This document shows positions 8,519 through 17,812 of a stretch of 64,000 bases of DNA, piece by piece. The notes beneath the pieces are model-generated. The model ran no database searches, was not told the origin of the DNA, and saw only the letters and a program-made list of their open reading frames with translations. Source of the DNA: Aquilonibacter sp963820185 (lineage in GTDB: Bacteria; Vulcanimicrobiota; Vulcanimicrobiia; Vulcanimicrobiales; Vulcanimicrobiaceae); the NCBI GenBank assembly GCA_963820185.1, contig CAWFYV010000006.1:124001-188000 (forward strand). The letters are read 5' to 3'. How positions within the stretch are numbered: the stretch's first letter is position 1; each line of letters opens with the position of its first letter. Position numbers and translations under genes: made by a program.

Positions 8519-11312
8519 TTAGGCCGAGGCCGAACGGACGATGCGACCGAGCACGTCGGGGTAGCGCTCTGTGAGCTCCGCCGCGGCCAGCGGACGCGCG
8601 AACAGGAACCCTTGCGCGAATTGACAGCCGGCGTTGCGCAGCATCTCGCGCTGCCCAACGGTTTCCACGCCTTCGGCCACAATGCGCACGTTGTAGGCTT
8701 CCGCGAGCGCGATCACGTGCGTACGATCGGCTCACTCGCCAGCCGCCCGTCGCTACCGCAGACGAAAGAGCGATCGATCTTGATCGAATCGACTTCGAAC
8801 TGCTGCAAATAACGCAGCGACGAGTACCCGGTGCCAAAGTCATCGATACAGATTTTGAAACCGCGGCCGCGCACGCGTTCGATCGTCTGATTCGCGCGCG
8901 TGCCCGCATCGAGCACAACACTTTCGGTAATCTCGAGGGTGAAGTCCGACGGGTCGAGGCCGTGATGCTCGATGATCTGGACGAGCGTGCGTTCGAAATC
9001 CGGGTCGCTCAGCTCGGCGGCCGAGACGTTGACCTGCATGCAGTAGTTGAGCGTGCCGCCGCGGTTGCGCCGCCACGTCGCATACTGCTCCGATGCGCTC
9101 TGCAGGACGAACTTTCCAATCGCTTGGATCAGCCCGGTTTGCTCGGCCAAAGGAATGAACTCGCCCGGGTTGAGCAAGCCGAGCGTTGGATGATCCCAGC
9201 GGATGAGCGCTTCGCACCCGGTACTCGCTGCCATCCGCGAGGACGCAAATCGGCTGGTAGACCATGCGGAACTCTCGGCGTTCGACGGCAAGCCGCAGGT
9301 CGCTGATCAGCTGGAGCCGTTTCTGCGCACGCTCGTGCATGGTTGAATCGAAGACGGCAAAGCGCGCGCCGCCGCTCGTCTTTGCGTGTTGCATCGCGAT
9401 TTCGGCATCGCGCACAACGTCTTCAGCGCGCTCGTAGCTCGACGAGGCGATCGCAATGCCGACGCTCGCGCCGACGAAGACCGAGCGCGAGCCGATCGTG
9501 ATCGATTTCGAGAGATTGTTTAGGATGCGGCGCGCCACGGATTCGACATGGATGATGTCGCCGAGCGATTGCAAGAGGATCGCAAACTCGTCGCTGCCCA
9601 GGCGCGCGACGATGTCGCGTGCGTCCACCGAGGAACGGAGGCGACCCGCCATTTGCACGAGCACGAGGTCGCCGGCGGCGTGTCCGAGCGATTCGTTGAC
9701 TTCTTTAAAGTGTTCGAGGTCGATGAAAAGGACCGCGAAGAACGAGTCGAGCAGCGCTCCAGCCTCCTCGAACCGTCGACGCAAATGGTCGTCGAAGAGC
9801 GCGCGGTTGGGCAAGCCGGTGAGGCTGTCGTGCGTCTTGCTGTGTGCGATGCGGCGTTCGCTGTGCTTGAGCTCCGTCTTGTCGCGAAACATGCAGATGG
9901 CAAAGCGCGGGTGCTTGTTCTCATCGTTGACGATCGAGACGGTCGCGTCGGTCCAGATCTCTTGACCGGAAGCGGAACGCACGTGCGCTTCGAATTCAAA
10001 GGTCTCGCGCTCGCCGGCCCAGATCGAGTCGAGCTCCTCTGTATGTCCTTCCATCGCCGCGGCGATCGTATCGCCGAACATCGTGCGATAGACGTCGTTC
10101 GATTCCAACAGCGTGCCAGCACGGTCGACGACTGCAATGCCGACCGCAGCCCCGTCGAAGACGGCGCGGAACTGCGCCTCCGTCAAACGCAGCGCGTCCT
10201 CGGCTTCTTGGCGGGCGAGTTCGGCCTGCAAGCGTGCTGCCTCACGCAGCGCATCGCGTAGCAAGACGCGATCGCGTCGCGCAATGAACGCGGCAATCGT
10301 CATCGCGATGCCAACGACCAGGATTGCGGCGAGCACGAACGCGAGGTAGAGGTACCGGTTGCGTAATGCCTCGATACGGCCGCGCGCTGCTAGGCTCGCA
10401 TTGAGTGCAGTGCCGGTGAGCGCATTGACTTGTGCCGCCGCCGCCGTCGCAGCGTCGCGCGCCTTGACGAATGTAGGCCAGCGAAACCATCGGCTTCGGC
10501 TGCAGCATGACCTTGTTCACGACCATGTCGACAAACGCATTGCCGCGGATGCGCATGCGGTCGACGAGCGCCGGAAGCTGTGACCACTGCGCCCGCTGGT
10601 CGGGAACCAATGCATCGAGCCGTTCAACGTTGGTAGGAATATGATCGTGCGTCAAATCGTACGATTCGCGCAGGTTCATAAGGTTGCCGGCACCGTCGAG
10701 TCGCTGGGCCAGCGTCATGCCCTGCGTTTGCACGGCCGAACTGGCGACGGTTTGCAAGCGTCGCGTCGCCGAGATGTTGGCGATCGACATCTGCATGTAG
10801 GCGTCGGCGAGGTCTTGTGCGAGGGGACTTGGATCGTAGGTGAGGCCCGAGCGGTCTTCGAGCGCATCGAGCAATCCCGCGACCGCGCCCATAGCGGATT
10901 CATGCGCGCGATCGTGTCGGGTCCGCCGGGCAGCATGCTGGCCGATTTCCCAGTTGCGCTCGACGTTATCCCACTGCGGGTGCATCGAGAACATCGCTGC
11001 TGAGCCCGTGGAGAAGTCGCGTCGCAGCCCATCGAGGTGGGCCTGCACGTTCGCACGCGCGCTTTCGATCTGCGGTGTGCGCAACATCAAGTTGTAACGA
11101 TAATCGTCGATCGCGCTGATTGCGCTCAGAATGCGCCCCGTCTCGGTGACGGCCACTTGTTCGCGCATGAGCGAATCGCGACTGAGCCCGGCCTCGTTGC
11201 CAAGCCGGTAGATCTGCACCAACACGAACCCGAGCAAGACCGCGGACAGGACCGTGATAATGATGCCTATCGTGTCGTTGCCGCGAGGTCCATCCCCACC
11301 ATCGCGATGCAT
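8519..11312 (-). pseudogene. membrane sensor GGDEF-EAL protein, broken by three frame changes
   Basis: Read across three frame changes this is one c-di-GMP enzyme of about 930 residues. It has a membrane helix near residues 12-34, a helical periplasmic sensor, a second helix (FVLAAILVVGIAMTIAAF), a coiled coil, a PAS domain, a GGDEF domain with the altered motif GSDEF, and an EAL domain with CEALIRW and DDFGTGYSSL. The frame changes lie near 10480, 9220 and 8716. At 8716 one added base restores RTVIALAEAYN. All domains are otherwise well conserved, so sequencing error is as likely as true decay. It stands alone between tRNA clusters. The ATG at 11312 is the likely start. Confidence 0.8.
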
Positions 11313-11368
11313 TGGACAAACTACGTTCTCGAAGGAGGGGCCTACTCCCACCGCCGTTCGGACAGGCA

Positions 11369-11398
11369 AGAGCCCGCCTGCGATTTGCGGCGGGCTCT
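11369..11398 (-). terminator. strong hairpin downstream of the tRNA-His cluster
   Basis: AGAGCCCGCC and GGCGGGCTCT form a perfect 10-bp stem with a 10-nt loop. The run of T residues is weak in both directions. Its place just after the minus-strand tRNA-Pro/Arg/His cluster suggests a terminator or 3' processing barrier. Confidence 0.6.
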
Positions 11399-11408
11399 CG
11401 TATCAAAT

Positions 11409-11486
11409 TGGGGTGACTGACGGGGTTCGAACCCCCGGCCTCCGGCTTCACAGGCCGGCGCTCTAACCAACTGAGCTACAATCACC
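11409..11486 (-). tRNA. tRNA-His(GTG)
   Basis: The minus-strand cloverleaf has acceptor GTGATTG/CAGTCAC, anticodon loop CTGTGAA (anticodon GTG) and T arm with GTTCGAACC. The genome encodes the extra G at position -1 opposite C73, as expected for histidine tRNA. CCA is encoded. Confidence 0.95.
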
Positions 11487-11510
11487 GCGATTTTACAGGG
11501 GCCGATGCTT

Positions 11511-11584
<74 letters not shown>

Positions 11585-11633
11585 ATAGACGGAAGGGCGG
11601 GTACCCTGCGCTAGGATACCACGCCCTTGCAAA

Positions 11634-11710
11634 TGGTCGGGACGACTGGATTCGAACCAGCGACTTTTTGCTCCCAAAGCAAACACTCTACCAGGCTGAG
11701 CTACGTCCCG
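11634..11710 (-). tRNA. tRNA-Pro(TGG)
   Basis: The minus-strand cloverleaf has acceptor CGGGACG/CGTCCCG, anticodon loop TTTGGGA (anticodon TGG) and T arm with GTTCGAATC. CCA is encoded. Its 5' end overlaps the last 10 bases of the broken HNH-like gene upstream. Confidence 0.95.
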
Positions 11711-12138
11711 CCGCCATTGCTTTTATACCATCCGAAGTCAACTGCTGTCTTTCGCCGATGGCAGTTTGCGCATCGTACAACGCACTTTGCGATCTCCCTC
11801 TCGATCCTCTCCCAGCTCGCCTCCGCGGCATACGAGGTTGCTCACGTTTGCGGTCTTCGTTCCCATCGCGTGATCGAAGTCCAATACACGGAAATCGCCT
11901 TCACCGCAGTCGACACACTGATGCTCGAGGAAATAGGCGACCATCAACTCGCGGTCTCTCGCGCGATACCTTCGCGAGTTCATAAACCGGCGTCAGTTGT
12001 GTGTCACGATGTTTCGGCGATAGTGTGCGCGACAGTACTGCCTTTGACACTCGCTGCAATAACTGCTGCCTCTTCTTCGAGTTTTGTTGAACGCGGAGAG
12101 CGGCAAATCTGCTTGCACATCGGGCAACGTTTCATCAT
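11701..12138 (-). pseudogene. HNH/zinc-finger protein remnant
   Basis: Joined across breaks this is a small cysteine-rich HNH-like protein of about 145 residues. It begins MMKRCPMCKQ; after a frame change near 12109 it continues DLPLSAFNKTRRRG and YCSECQRQYCRAHYRRN. An in-frame TGA at 11993-11995 follows, then HQCVDCGEGDFRVLDFDH. After another frame change near 11821 it ends ASWERIEREIAKC and VRCANCHRRKT. The paired CxxC motifs, the LDFDH segment and the CANCH motif mark the HNH family of putative nucleases. Three independent lesions in 440 bases make a true pseudogene likely, although errors cluster in this part of the window. The stop overlaps tRNA-Pro. Confidence 0.65.
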
Positions 12139-12179
12139 GCGACTAGCGTCGCACGAATTTGTGCCACCTGTATGGCGTT

Positions 12180-13038
12180 TTAAAATGCGAGTGCGTGAAA
12201 TCCGATGTAACGTGAGAGATCGATTTGCGGAACGTCCGTTGCAAAGATGCGAACTTGATCGAGCTGCAACCCGATCCGCACGGCGGCGCGCATCACGCGT
12301 ACGTTACTTCCCGGCACAAGGGCCTGACACCACGATGCACCATAGGTGCGCCGCAATGCCACCAACGCAAAGCTGAAGAACTGCGTGAGATATGCCGATG
12401 ACGCTGCAACCATCGGACCGATGCGCCCATCCGGCCACACGTACACGTAGCCGACGCACTCATCGTTGATAAGCAACAGCGTGCCCGAGCGCGATCTGTG
12501 CAAAGCTCGCGTGGTCATTTGGCCGCGCCGTGCCGCGCGCTTCGCGATCGAGCGCCGAGAGGATCGTCTCGTGCGCGCGCGGATCGATCGGTAAGGTCGC
12601 GAAGCGATAGTCGCCCGCCGCCATCGCGAGCAGCTCGTCTTCCTTTGGAATCTCGCCGGCGATGCGTAGCAGCGGCACGTGCAATCCCATGCCGCGACGT
12701 AGAAAAAACGCGAGCGATCCAGTGTCGCCGGCATCCACGACGCCGGCCAGCGACGCGTCGCCCGAATCATCCGTGGCCGCGCGCAGCAACCTCCAGCCCA
12801 GACCCGCGCCACGAAACGATGGCTCGACGTAGAGCTCGCTGACGAACCATTCGTTCTCGAGTTCGTGCGTAAAGGCAATCCCGATCGGCGTGCCTTCATC
12901 CAGTGCGACGTGCGCGCCGCGCGGCGCACGCTCGGCGAGGTTGACATAGAGCTGCCGGCTACTCTCGTCGGGCCAGCGGCGTGCGGCCATTTCCCGCACA
13001 TCGGCTTCTTTAGCGGCGCCAATCTGCGGCTCGTTCAC
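12180..13038 (-). CDS. GNAT-family acetyltransferase (frameshifted)
   Basis: The first 180 residues form a GNAT acetyltransferase domain with the acetyl-CoA loop SFRGAGLGWRLL near residues 74-85 and the beta-strand FVSELYVEP before it. The frame then changes near 12490 and continues SGTLLLINDECVGYVYVW and a further conserved C-terminal half ending YIGFHALAF. The full protein of about 285 residues is probably a tandem or extended GNAT. Substrate is unknown. Its start overlaps the rdgB stop by 4 bases (ATGA), so it is translationally coupled to rdgB. A single extra base would explain the break. Confidence 0.75.
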
Positions 13039-13627
13039 GAGGGCAGTGCTTCCAGCAACGCGCGCGCGGCGCGCCCACGATGGCTCAACTGGTTCTTCTC
13101 ATGCTCGGGAATCTCGCCGAACGTCTTGCCGATCGGCGGATAATAGAACAACGGATCGTAGCCAAACCCATTGTCACCGCGAAGTTGGGTAGCGATCTCT
13201 CCGCGCACATCGCCCTGCACCACGATCTCGCGACCATCCGGAAGAATCAACGCCATCACGCAGATGAACCGCGCGCCGCGCCCGCCGTTCTCATGCCCGG
13301 CAACTTCGCGCATCATCGTCGCCAAACGCTCCGGCCATGCAGTCGCAGCACCCGCATAGACCGCCGAATCGACGCCAGGTCCGCCACCGAGCGCATCGAG
13401 CTCTATCCCTGAATCATCCGCAAGAACAGCCCCATCGAGAATGCCCGCCGCGAGCAACTGTGAACGCAACGCCCGTGCTTTGAGCAGCGCGTTACCGATG
13501 TAACTGTCGTGGCCTTCTTCCGGATCGCGATACGCCGCGTAGGTTCGCAACTCGAGCGGTGAATCGCCGAGCATCGTGCGAATCTCCGCGAACTTCCCTC
13601 ATTCTTCGTGGCGAGATAGGTGATCAT
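13035..13627 (-). CDS. rdgB: XTP/dITP pyrophosphatase RdgB/HAM1 (one-base frameshift)
   Basis: This enzyme hydrolyses non-canonical purine nucleoside triphosphates (XTP, dITP) to monophosphates, cleaning the nucleotide pool. The N-terminus MITYLATKNEG starts at 13627 but breaks after 11 codons. Adding one A at the GGAA run (13594-13596) restores the family sequence GKFAEIRTMLGD and then the whole body: ADDSGIELDALGGGPGVDSA, GYDPLFYYPP and LSHRGRAARAL. All catalytic motifs are present. The lesion is at a homopolymer, so a consensus error is more likely than loss of a housekeeping gene. It follows lepA by 2 bases. Confidence 0.88.
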
Positions 13628-13629
13628 GA

Positions 13630-15459
13630 CTAGTCCTCGAGTTTCAAAACAGCCATAAAGGCTTCTTGCGGCAGCTCGACACGACCGACGCGCTTCATGC
13701 GCTCCTTGCCGACCTTCTGCTTCTCGAGCAGCTTGCGCTTACGCGTAATGTCGCCGCCATAGCACTTCGCGAGCACGTTCTTGCGTATCGCGCTCACGGT
13801 TTCGCGCGCGACAATCTTCCCGCCGATCGCCGCTTGGATCGGCACCTCGAACATCTGGCGCGGAATCAACTCTTTCAATTTCTCCGCAAGCGCGCGGCCG
13901 CGCGCGGCGGCCTTTTCACGTGCGACGATAAACGACAGCGCGTCAACGGATTCGTTGTTGAGGAGGATCTCGAGCTTGACCAGATCGCCTTCGCGGTAGC
14001 CGATCACCTCGTAGTCGAGGGAGGCATACCCCTTCGTGCGCGACTTGAGTTGGTCGAAGTAGTCGACGATCACTTCGATGAGCGGCATCTCAAACGTTAG
14101 GATCACGCGCCCGTCGTGCAGATACTCCATGTTGAGCAGCGTTCCGCGCCGAGCGATCGTCGTATCCATGATCGGACCGACGTAGTCGGGCGGCGTGATG
14201 ATCGTGGCTTTAACGAACGGCTCCTCGATCGTATCGATCACGTTGTTCGCCGGCAGCTTCGAAGGGTTGTCGATCATTTCGACCGTGCCATCCGTCCGCG
14301 TCACGCGAAACACGACCGACGGGGACGTCGCGATCAGATCGAGATCGAAATCGCGCTCGAGCCGCTCTTGCACGATCTCCATGTGCAACAGACCCAGGAA
14401 CCCGCAGCGGAATCCAAAGCCGAGCGCGACCGACGTCTCGGGCTCGTACGAAAGCGCCGCGTCGTTGAGCTTCATCTTTTCGAGCGCATCGCGCAGATCT
14501 CCGTACTCGTCGCCTTCGTTCGGATAGAGGCCGCAGTACACCATCGGCACGGCTTTGCGGTAGCCCGCCAGCGGCACGTGCGCGGGATTGGTCGCCTCGG
14601 TCAGGGTGTCGCCGACGTCGATATCGCCGAGCGACTTGATGTTCGCGATGACGTAGCCTACACTGCCCAGTCCCAGCGTCTTCGTGGGGAGCATCTGCGG
14701 GCTAAAGACCCCGACCTCGGTACACTCGTACACTTTCTCGTGCGCCATCGACATGAAGCGGCTTCCGGCTTTGAGCTCGCCGTCGACCACGCGCACGTAG
14801 GACACCACGCCCCGATACGGATCGAACTGCGCGTTGAACACGAGCCCGCGCAGATGATCGCTGTGACCCTTAGGCGGCGGAATGCGACTCACAATCGCTT
14901 CCAGAATCTCGTCGATGCCGATGCCGTTCTTGGCGCTCGCGAGGATACACTCGCTGCGCTCGATGATCAAGAGCTCTTCGACTTCACCCATCACGCGATC
15001 GGGATCGGCGGCGGGCAGATCGATCTTATTGATCACTGGGATGATGGTCAGGTCGTGTTCCACGGCCAGATGATAGTTCGCGAGGGTCTGCGCCTCGATG
15101 CCTTGCGCCGCGTCGATAATCAGCAGCGCGCCTTCGCAGGCTGCCAGCGAACGCGACACCTCATACGAGAAGTCGACGTGTCCGGGCGTATCTATAAGGT
15201 TGAGCTGGTACGTTTCTCCGTTGGCTGCTTTATAGTTCAGCGTCACCGGATGCATGCGAATGGTGATGCCGCGCTCGCGCTCGAGATCCATAGCGTCGAG
15301 CGCCTGGTCTTCCATATCGCGCATAGCGACGGTCTTGGTTAGCTCGAGTAAACGATCCGAGAGCGTCGTCTTCCCATGATCGATGTGGGCAATAATGCAA
15401 AAATTGCGGACGTTGGCCGCAATTTCGGTTCGGTGCGGATTGCCGGCCTTGATGCTCAC
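13630..15459 (-). CDS. lepA: elongation factor 4 (LepA), translational GTPase
   Basis: LepA is a ribosome-binding GTPase that remodels stalled or mistranslocated ribosomes. The 609-residue product has the G1 motif AHIDHGKTT near residue 25, DTPGHVDFSYEV, NKIDLPAADP, the EF4 domain order, and the characteristic C-terminal end KVGKERMKRVGRVELPQEAF. It starts at a GTG. It lies in a minus-strand run DUF4446 - M23 peptidase - yggT - lepA - rdgB - GNAT with gaps of 2-18 bases or overlaps. Confidence 0.97.
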   Translation of the reverse strand: MSIKAGNPHRTEIAANVRNFCIIAHIDHGKTTLSDRLLELTKTVAMRDMEDQALDAMDLERERGITIRMHPVTLNYKAANGETYQLNLIDTPGHVDFSYEVSRSLAACEGALLIIDAAQGIEAQTLANYHLAVEHDLTIIPVINKIDLPAADPDRVMGEVEELLIIERSECILASAKNGIGIDEILEAIVSRIPPPKGHSDHLRGLVFNAQFDPYRGVVSYVRVVDGELKAGSRFMSMAHEKVYECTEVGVFSPQMLPTKTLGLGSVGYVIANIKSLGDIDVGDTLTEATNPAHVPLAGYRKAVPMVYCGLYPNEGDEYGDLRDALEKMKLNDAALSYEPETSVALGFGFRCGFLGLLHMEIVQERLERDFDLDLIATSPSVVFRVTRTDGTVEMIDNPSKLPANNVIDTIEEPFVKATIITPPDYVGPIMDTTIARRGTLLNMEYLHDGRVILTFEMPLIEVIVDYFDQLKSRTKGYASLDYEVIGYREGDLVKLEILLNNESVDALSFIVAREKAAARGRALAEKLKELIPRQMFEVPIQAAIGGKIVARETVSAIRKNVLAKCYGGDITRKRKLLEKQKVGKERMKRVGRVELPQEAFMAVLKLED

Positions 15460-15466
15460 GTCACCA

Positions 15467-15736
15467 CTAGAAGTAACACGCGCTGAAGACGGCCCGGTTC
15501 AAAATCGGAATGATCACGAAGTTGATCAACACGATGACGATCAGAAACGCCATGTCCAAGCCGCCGATCGGCGGGACGATCCGGCGGACCGGCGCGAGCA
15601 CGGGCTCGACCAACATCGCCAAGTAGCGCACCCACGGACCCCGCAGGTCGGGAAGCCACGAGATCAACGCATACACGAATAGGATGACCGAGTAGGCACG
15701 GAAGATCCAAACGATCAGCTGATCGATTTCACACAT
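15467..15736 (-). CDS. YggT family integral membrane protein
   Basis: This 89-residue protein has two hydrophobic segments (about 8-28 and 63-84) separated by the YggT signature LRGPWVRYLAMLVEPVLAPVRR. YggT/YlmG proteins are implicated in membrane organisation, cell division or chloroplast nucleoid distribution in relatives; no enzymatic role is known. It lies 7 bases before lepA and 18 bases after the M23 peptidase gene. Confidence 0.9.
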   Translation of the reverse strand: MCEIDQLIVWIFRAYSVILFVYALISWLPDLRGPWVRYLAMLVEPVLAPVRRIVPPIGGLDMAFLIVIVLINFVIIPILNRAVFSACYF

Positions 15737-15754
15737 AATGAGGGAGCCTACGTT

Positions 15755-16669
15755 CTACGGCAGCGCGGCTAAGACATTTGCCGGCACGCCGCTTAAAAAC
15801 GGCGTCGGATTGACCGGCGAGCCATTATACATGATCTGATAGTGCAGATGCGGCCCGGTTGCAAAGCCGGTCGCGCCGACGCGGCCAATTGGCTCGCCCT
15901 TGTACACGTGCGTACCATCAGCGACCAGCACGCGCGACAGGTGCGCATACCAGGTGTGGTAGCCGTTGCCGTGATCGATGACGATCTTGATGCCGTAACC
16001 GCCGTCATATGAATTCGCAACGACAACTCCCGCCGCCGACGCACGCACCGTCTCACCGTAGTCGGCTTCGAGATCGACGCCCGGATGAAACTCCACGTCG
16101 GGATACGTGCGATAGCAGTAGCAGCCGATCACCGGTGCACCGTCGACCGGATCGATCGATGGGATCGCGGCGATCATCTGCCCGCGCGCGAAATCGCGCA
16201 GGTGACGTATGTTGAGTACGTGCATGGCGACTTGGCGCATCGTATCGGATTCATCGCTGACCATAGCGCTCTCATCGCTGAGCACCCGGACGCGAGCCGC
16301 AACCGCGGGCAACGATCCGCCGCGCACCCACGACGTCTTCTGCCGCACGGCCGGGCGGGATGGCGGCGCGCCGATGAGTTGGCGGATCTCGGTGTTTTGC
16401 TTCTGGACATGCTGCAGTTGCTTGCGCAGCTTCTCGGTCTGGCTGTCGATCTGGCGCAGCGAGGCTTGTTGCGCTGCAGCTTGCGCCGCGAGATGCGTAA
16501 CTTCCATGCGCGCGCGGATGACCTCGGCAAATGCAAAACCGATCGTGCCCAAGATCAAGAGCGCGAGCGTACCCAATGCCGCAGCCATATGGCGACGGCG
16601 AACTTGGAAGCGATGGACTGTCTCGCCCTTCTCAGGGACGATTTTCACGTAATATCGGTCGTTTATCAT
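15755..16669 (-). CDS. M23 family metallopeptidase with membrane anchor and coiled coil
   Basis: This 304-residue peptidoglycan peptidase-like protein has an N-terminal basic segment, one membrane helix (about 28-50), a coiled coil (about 52-95) and a C-terminal LytM/M23 domain. The zinc ligands are visible in HPGVDLEAD near residue 193 and GPHLHYQI near 273, so the domain appears catalytically intact. This layout (helix, coiled coil, M23) is that of cell-wall hydrolases or divisome activators. Its start overlaps the stop of the DUF4446 gene by 4 bases. Confidence 0.92.
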   Translation of the reverse strand: MINDRYYVKIVPEKGETVHRFQVRRRHMAAALGTLALLILGTIGFAFAEVIRARMEVTHLAAQAAAQQASLRQIDSQTEKLRKQLQHVQKQNTEIRQLIGAPPSRPAVRQKTSWVRGGSLPAVAARVRVLSDESAMVSDESDTMRQVAMHVLNIRHLRDFARGQMIAAIPSIDPVDGAPVIGCYCYRTYPDVEFHPGVDLEADYGETVRASAAGVVVANSYDGGYGIKIVIDHGNGYHTWYAHLSRVLVADGTHVYKGEPIGRVGATGFATGPHLHYQIMYNGSPVNPTPFLSGVPANVLAALP

Positions 16670-17157
16670 GCCTGTGACGATCGGGCCCGTTCGATCGCTC
16701 GGAGTTCTTCATCCGATGCGTTGACGGCCGGCTTGTAGCGGTTGATCGCTTTGCCGTACGTCCGCGTATCGGTGCGCGAGTAGATACTCGAGATCACAAC
16801 GCCGTCTCCCTCACGGTTGAGGAGCGCCAGCGCATAGGACAGTTCCGAACCGGTATCCTCGAAGGCGTCGTAACGAACAAATCCCACGCGGGAAACATCC
16901 GTGCGAGCCAGGGCTTCGAGTTCGCTTACCTGCTGAGCGACCCTCTTGAGGCCGGCTTGCTCGGCAGACAGAGCGGCTTCAATTGAGGCCAAGCGCCCCG
17001 AGGCACCCGCGCCGCCGCCGATCAGTCCGTCGTGGATCGCAAGGAGGCTCCGCACGCGCGCGAGCGCTGGGCGCACCACCGCGACGTGATAAATGATGAG
17101 CGCGACCAAGGTCGCGGCGAAGGCTGCGAGCGCAGCGTACATTGACTCAATTGGCAT
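16666..17157 (-). CDS. DUF4446 family membrane protein
   Basis: This 163-residue protein has one N-terminal membrane helix (about 5-27), a helical linker and the DUF4446 core. The core shows RVGFVRYDAFEDTGSELSYA followed by LLNREGDGVVISSIYSR. The family is of unknown function and occurs mainly in Gram-positive and related lineages. It is the first gene of the lepA run and is coupled to the M23 peptidase by an ATGA overlap. Confidence 0.88.
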   Translation of the reverse strand: MPIESMYAALAAFAATLVALIIYHVAVVRPALARVRSLLAIHDGLIGGGAGASGRLASIEAALSAEQAGLKRVAQQVSELEALARTDVSRVGFVRYDAFEDTGSELSYALALLNREGDGVVISSIYSRTDTRTYGKAINRYKPAVNASDEELRAIERARSSQA

Positions 17158-17185
17158 AGCAATAAGGAACCACGACGAGGACTGA

Positions 17186-17279
<94 letters not shown>

Positions 17280-17338
17280 GTCATGGCCACGACATAATAC
17301 CACAGGCTCATCTGCGGGGTTGCCAAGGAGGTCACAAG

Positions 17339-17812
17339 GTGCACCTGCTACTCGGGCTCGTGCTGACGACCACGACGTTTGTCGCCGGCGCGACGCTTCC
17401 AAAATCAATGATCGCAACGCCCTGTGGTGGCGAGAACCATTCACCGCAACTCCAGTTCTCGGGTGTGCCGGCGGGAACACGCAGCCTCGCGCTGATCCTG
17501 CACGACCCCGACGCGCCGCACGCCGGCGGCTTCTATCACTGGGTGCTTTACGATCTCACGCCTGACACGCGCAGCATTGCACGCAACGCGGAATTTGCCG
17601 TCAATCAGAGGGGACGCAATGACACGGCAGCGCTCGGATATTTCGGTCCGTGTCCGCCACCAGGCAAACTACACCATTACAACTTCACGCTCTACGCGCT
17701 GGACATCGCGAACCTCAACCCGCCGCAAGCGTTGAGCGCCGCGGAATTGCTCGACCGTATGCGCGGCCACATCCTCGCGCAAGCAACGCTGACCGGAACG
17801 CTCGAACGCTAA
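17339..17812 (+). CDS. YbhB/YbcL-type PEBP (Raf kinase inhibitor-like) protein, secreted
   Basis: This 157-residue phosphatidylethanolamine-binding-like protein has the ligand-pocket motifs HSPQLQFSGVPAGTRSLAL and DPDAPHAGGFYHWVLYDL, plus a late FGPCPPPGKLHHY segment. I place the start at the GTG at 17339, which has GGAGG 7-8 bases upstream and begins a signal peptide (HLLLGLVLTTTTFVAGA). In-frame ATG codons further upstream would extend into the SRP RNA gene. Bacterial members have no firm biochemical role. Confidence 0.9.
   Translation: MHLLLGLVLTTTTFVAGATLPKSMIATPCGGENHSPQLQFSGVPAGTRSLALILHDPDAPHAGGFYHWVLYDLTPDTRSIARNAEFAVNQRGRNDTAALGYFGPCPPPGKLHHYNFTLYALDIANLNPPQALSAAELLDRMRGHILAQATLTGTLER

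Noticed and set aside
12180..13022. A separate 280-codon gene overlapping the GNAT
   Set aside because: Only its last third is protein-like, and it continues the GNAT after a one-base frame change; the rest is an out-of-frame shadow.
14116..15342. 408-codon plus-strand frame opposite lepA
   Set aside because: Antisense to an unmistakable lepA; His/Arg-rich composition typical of reversed GC-rich codons.
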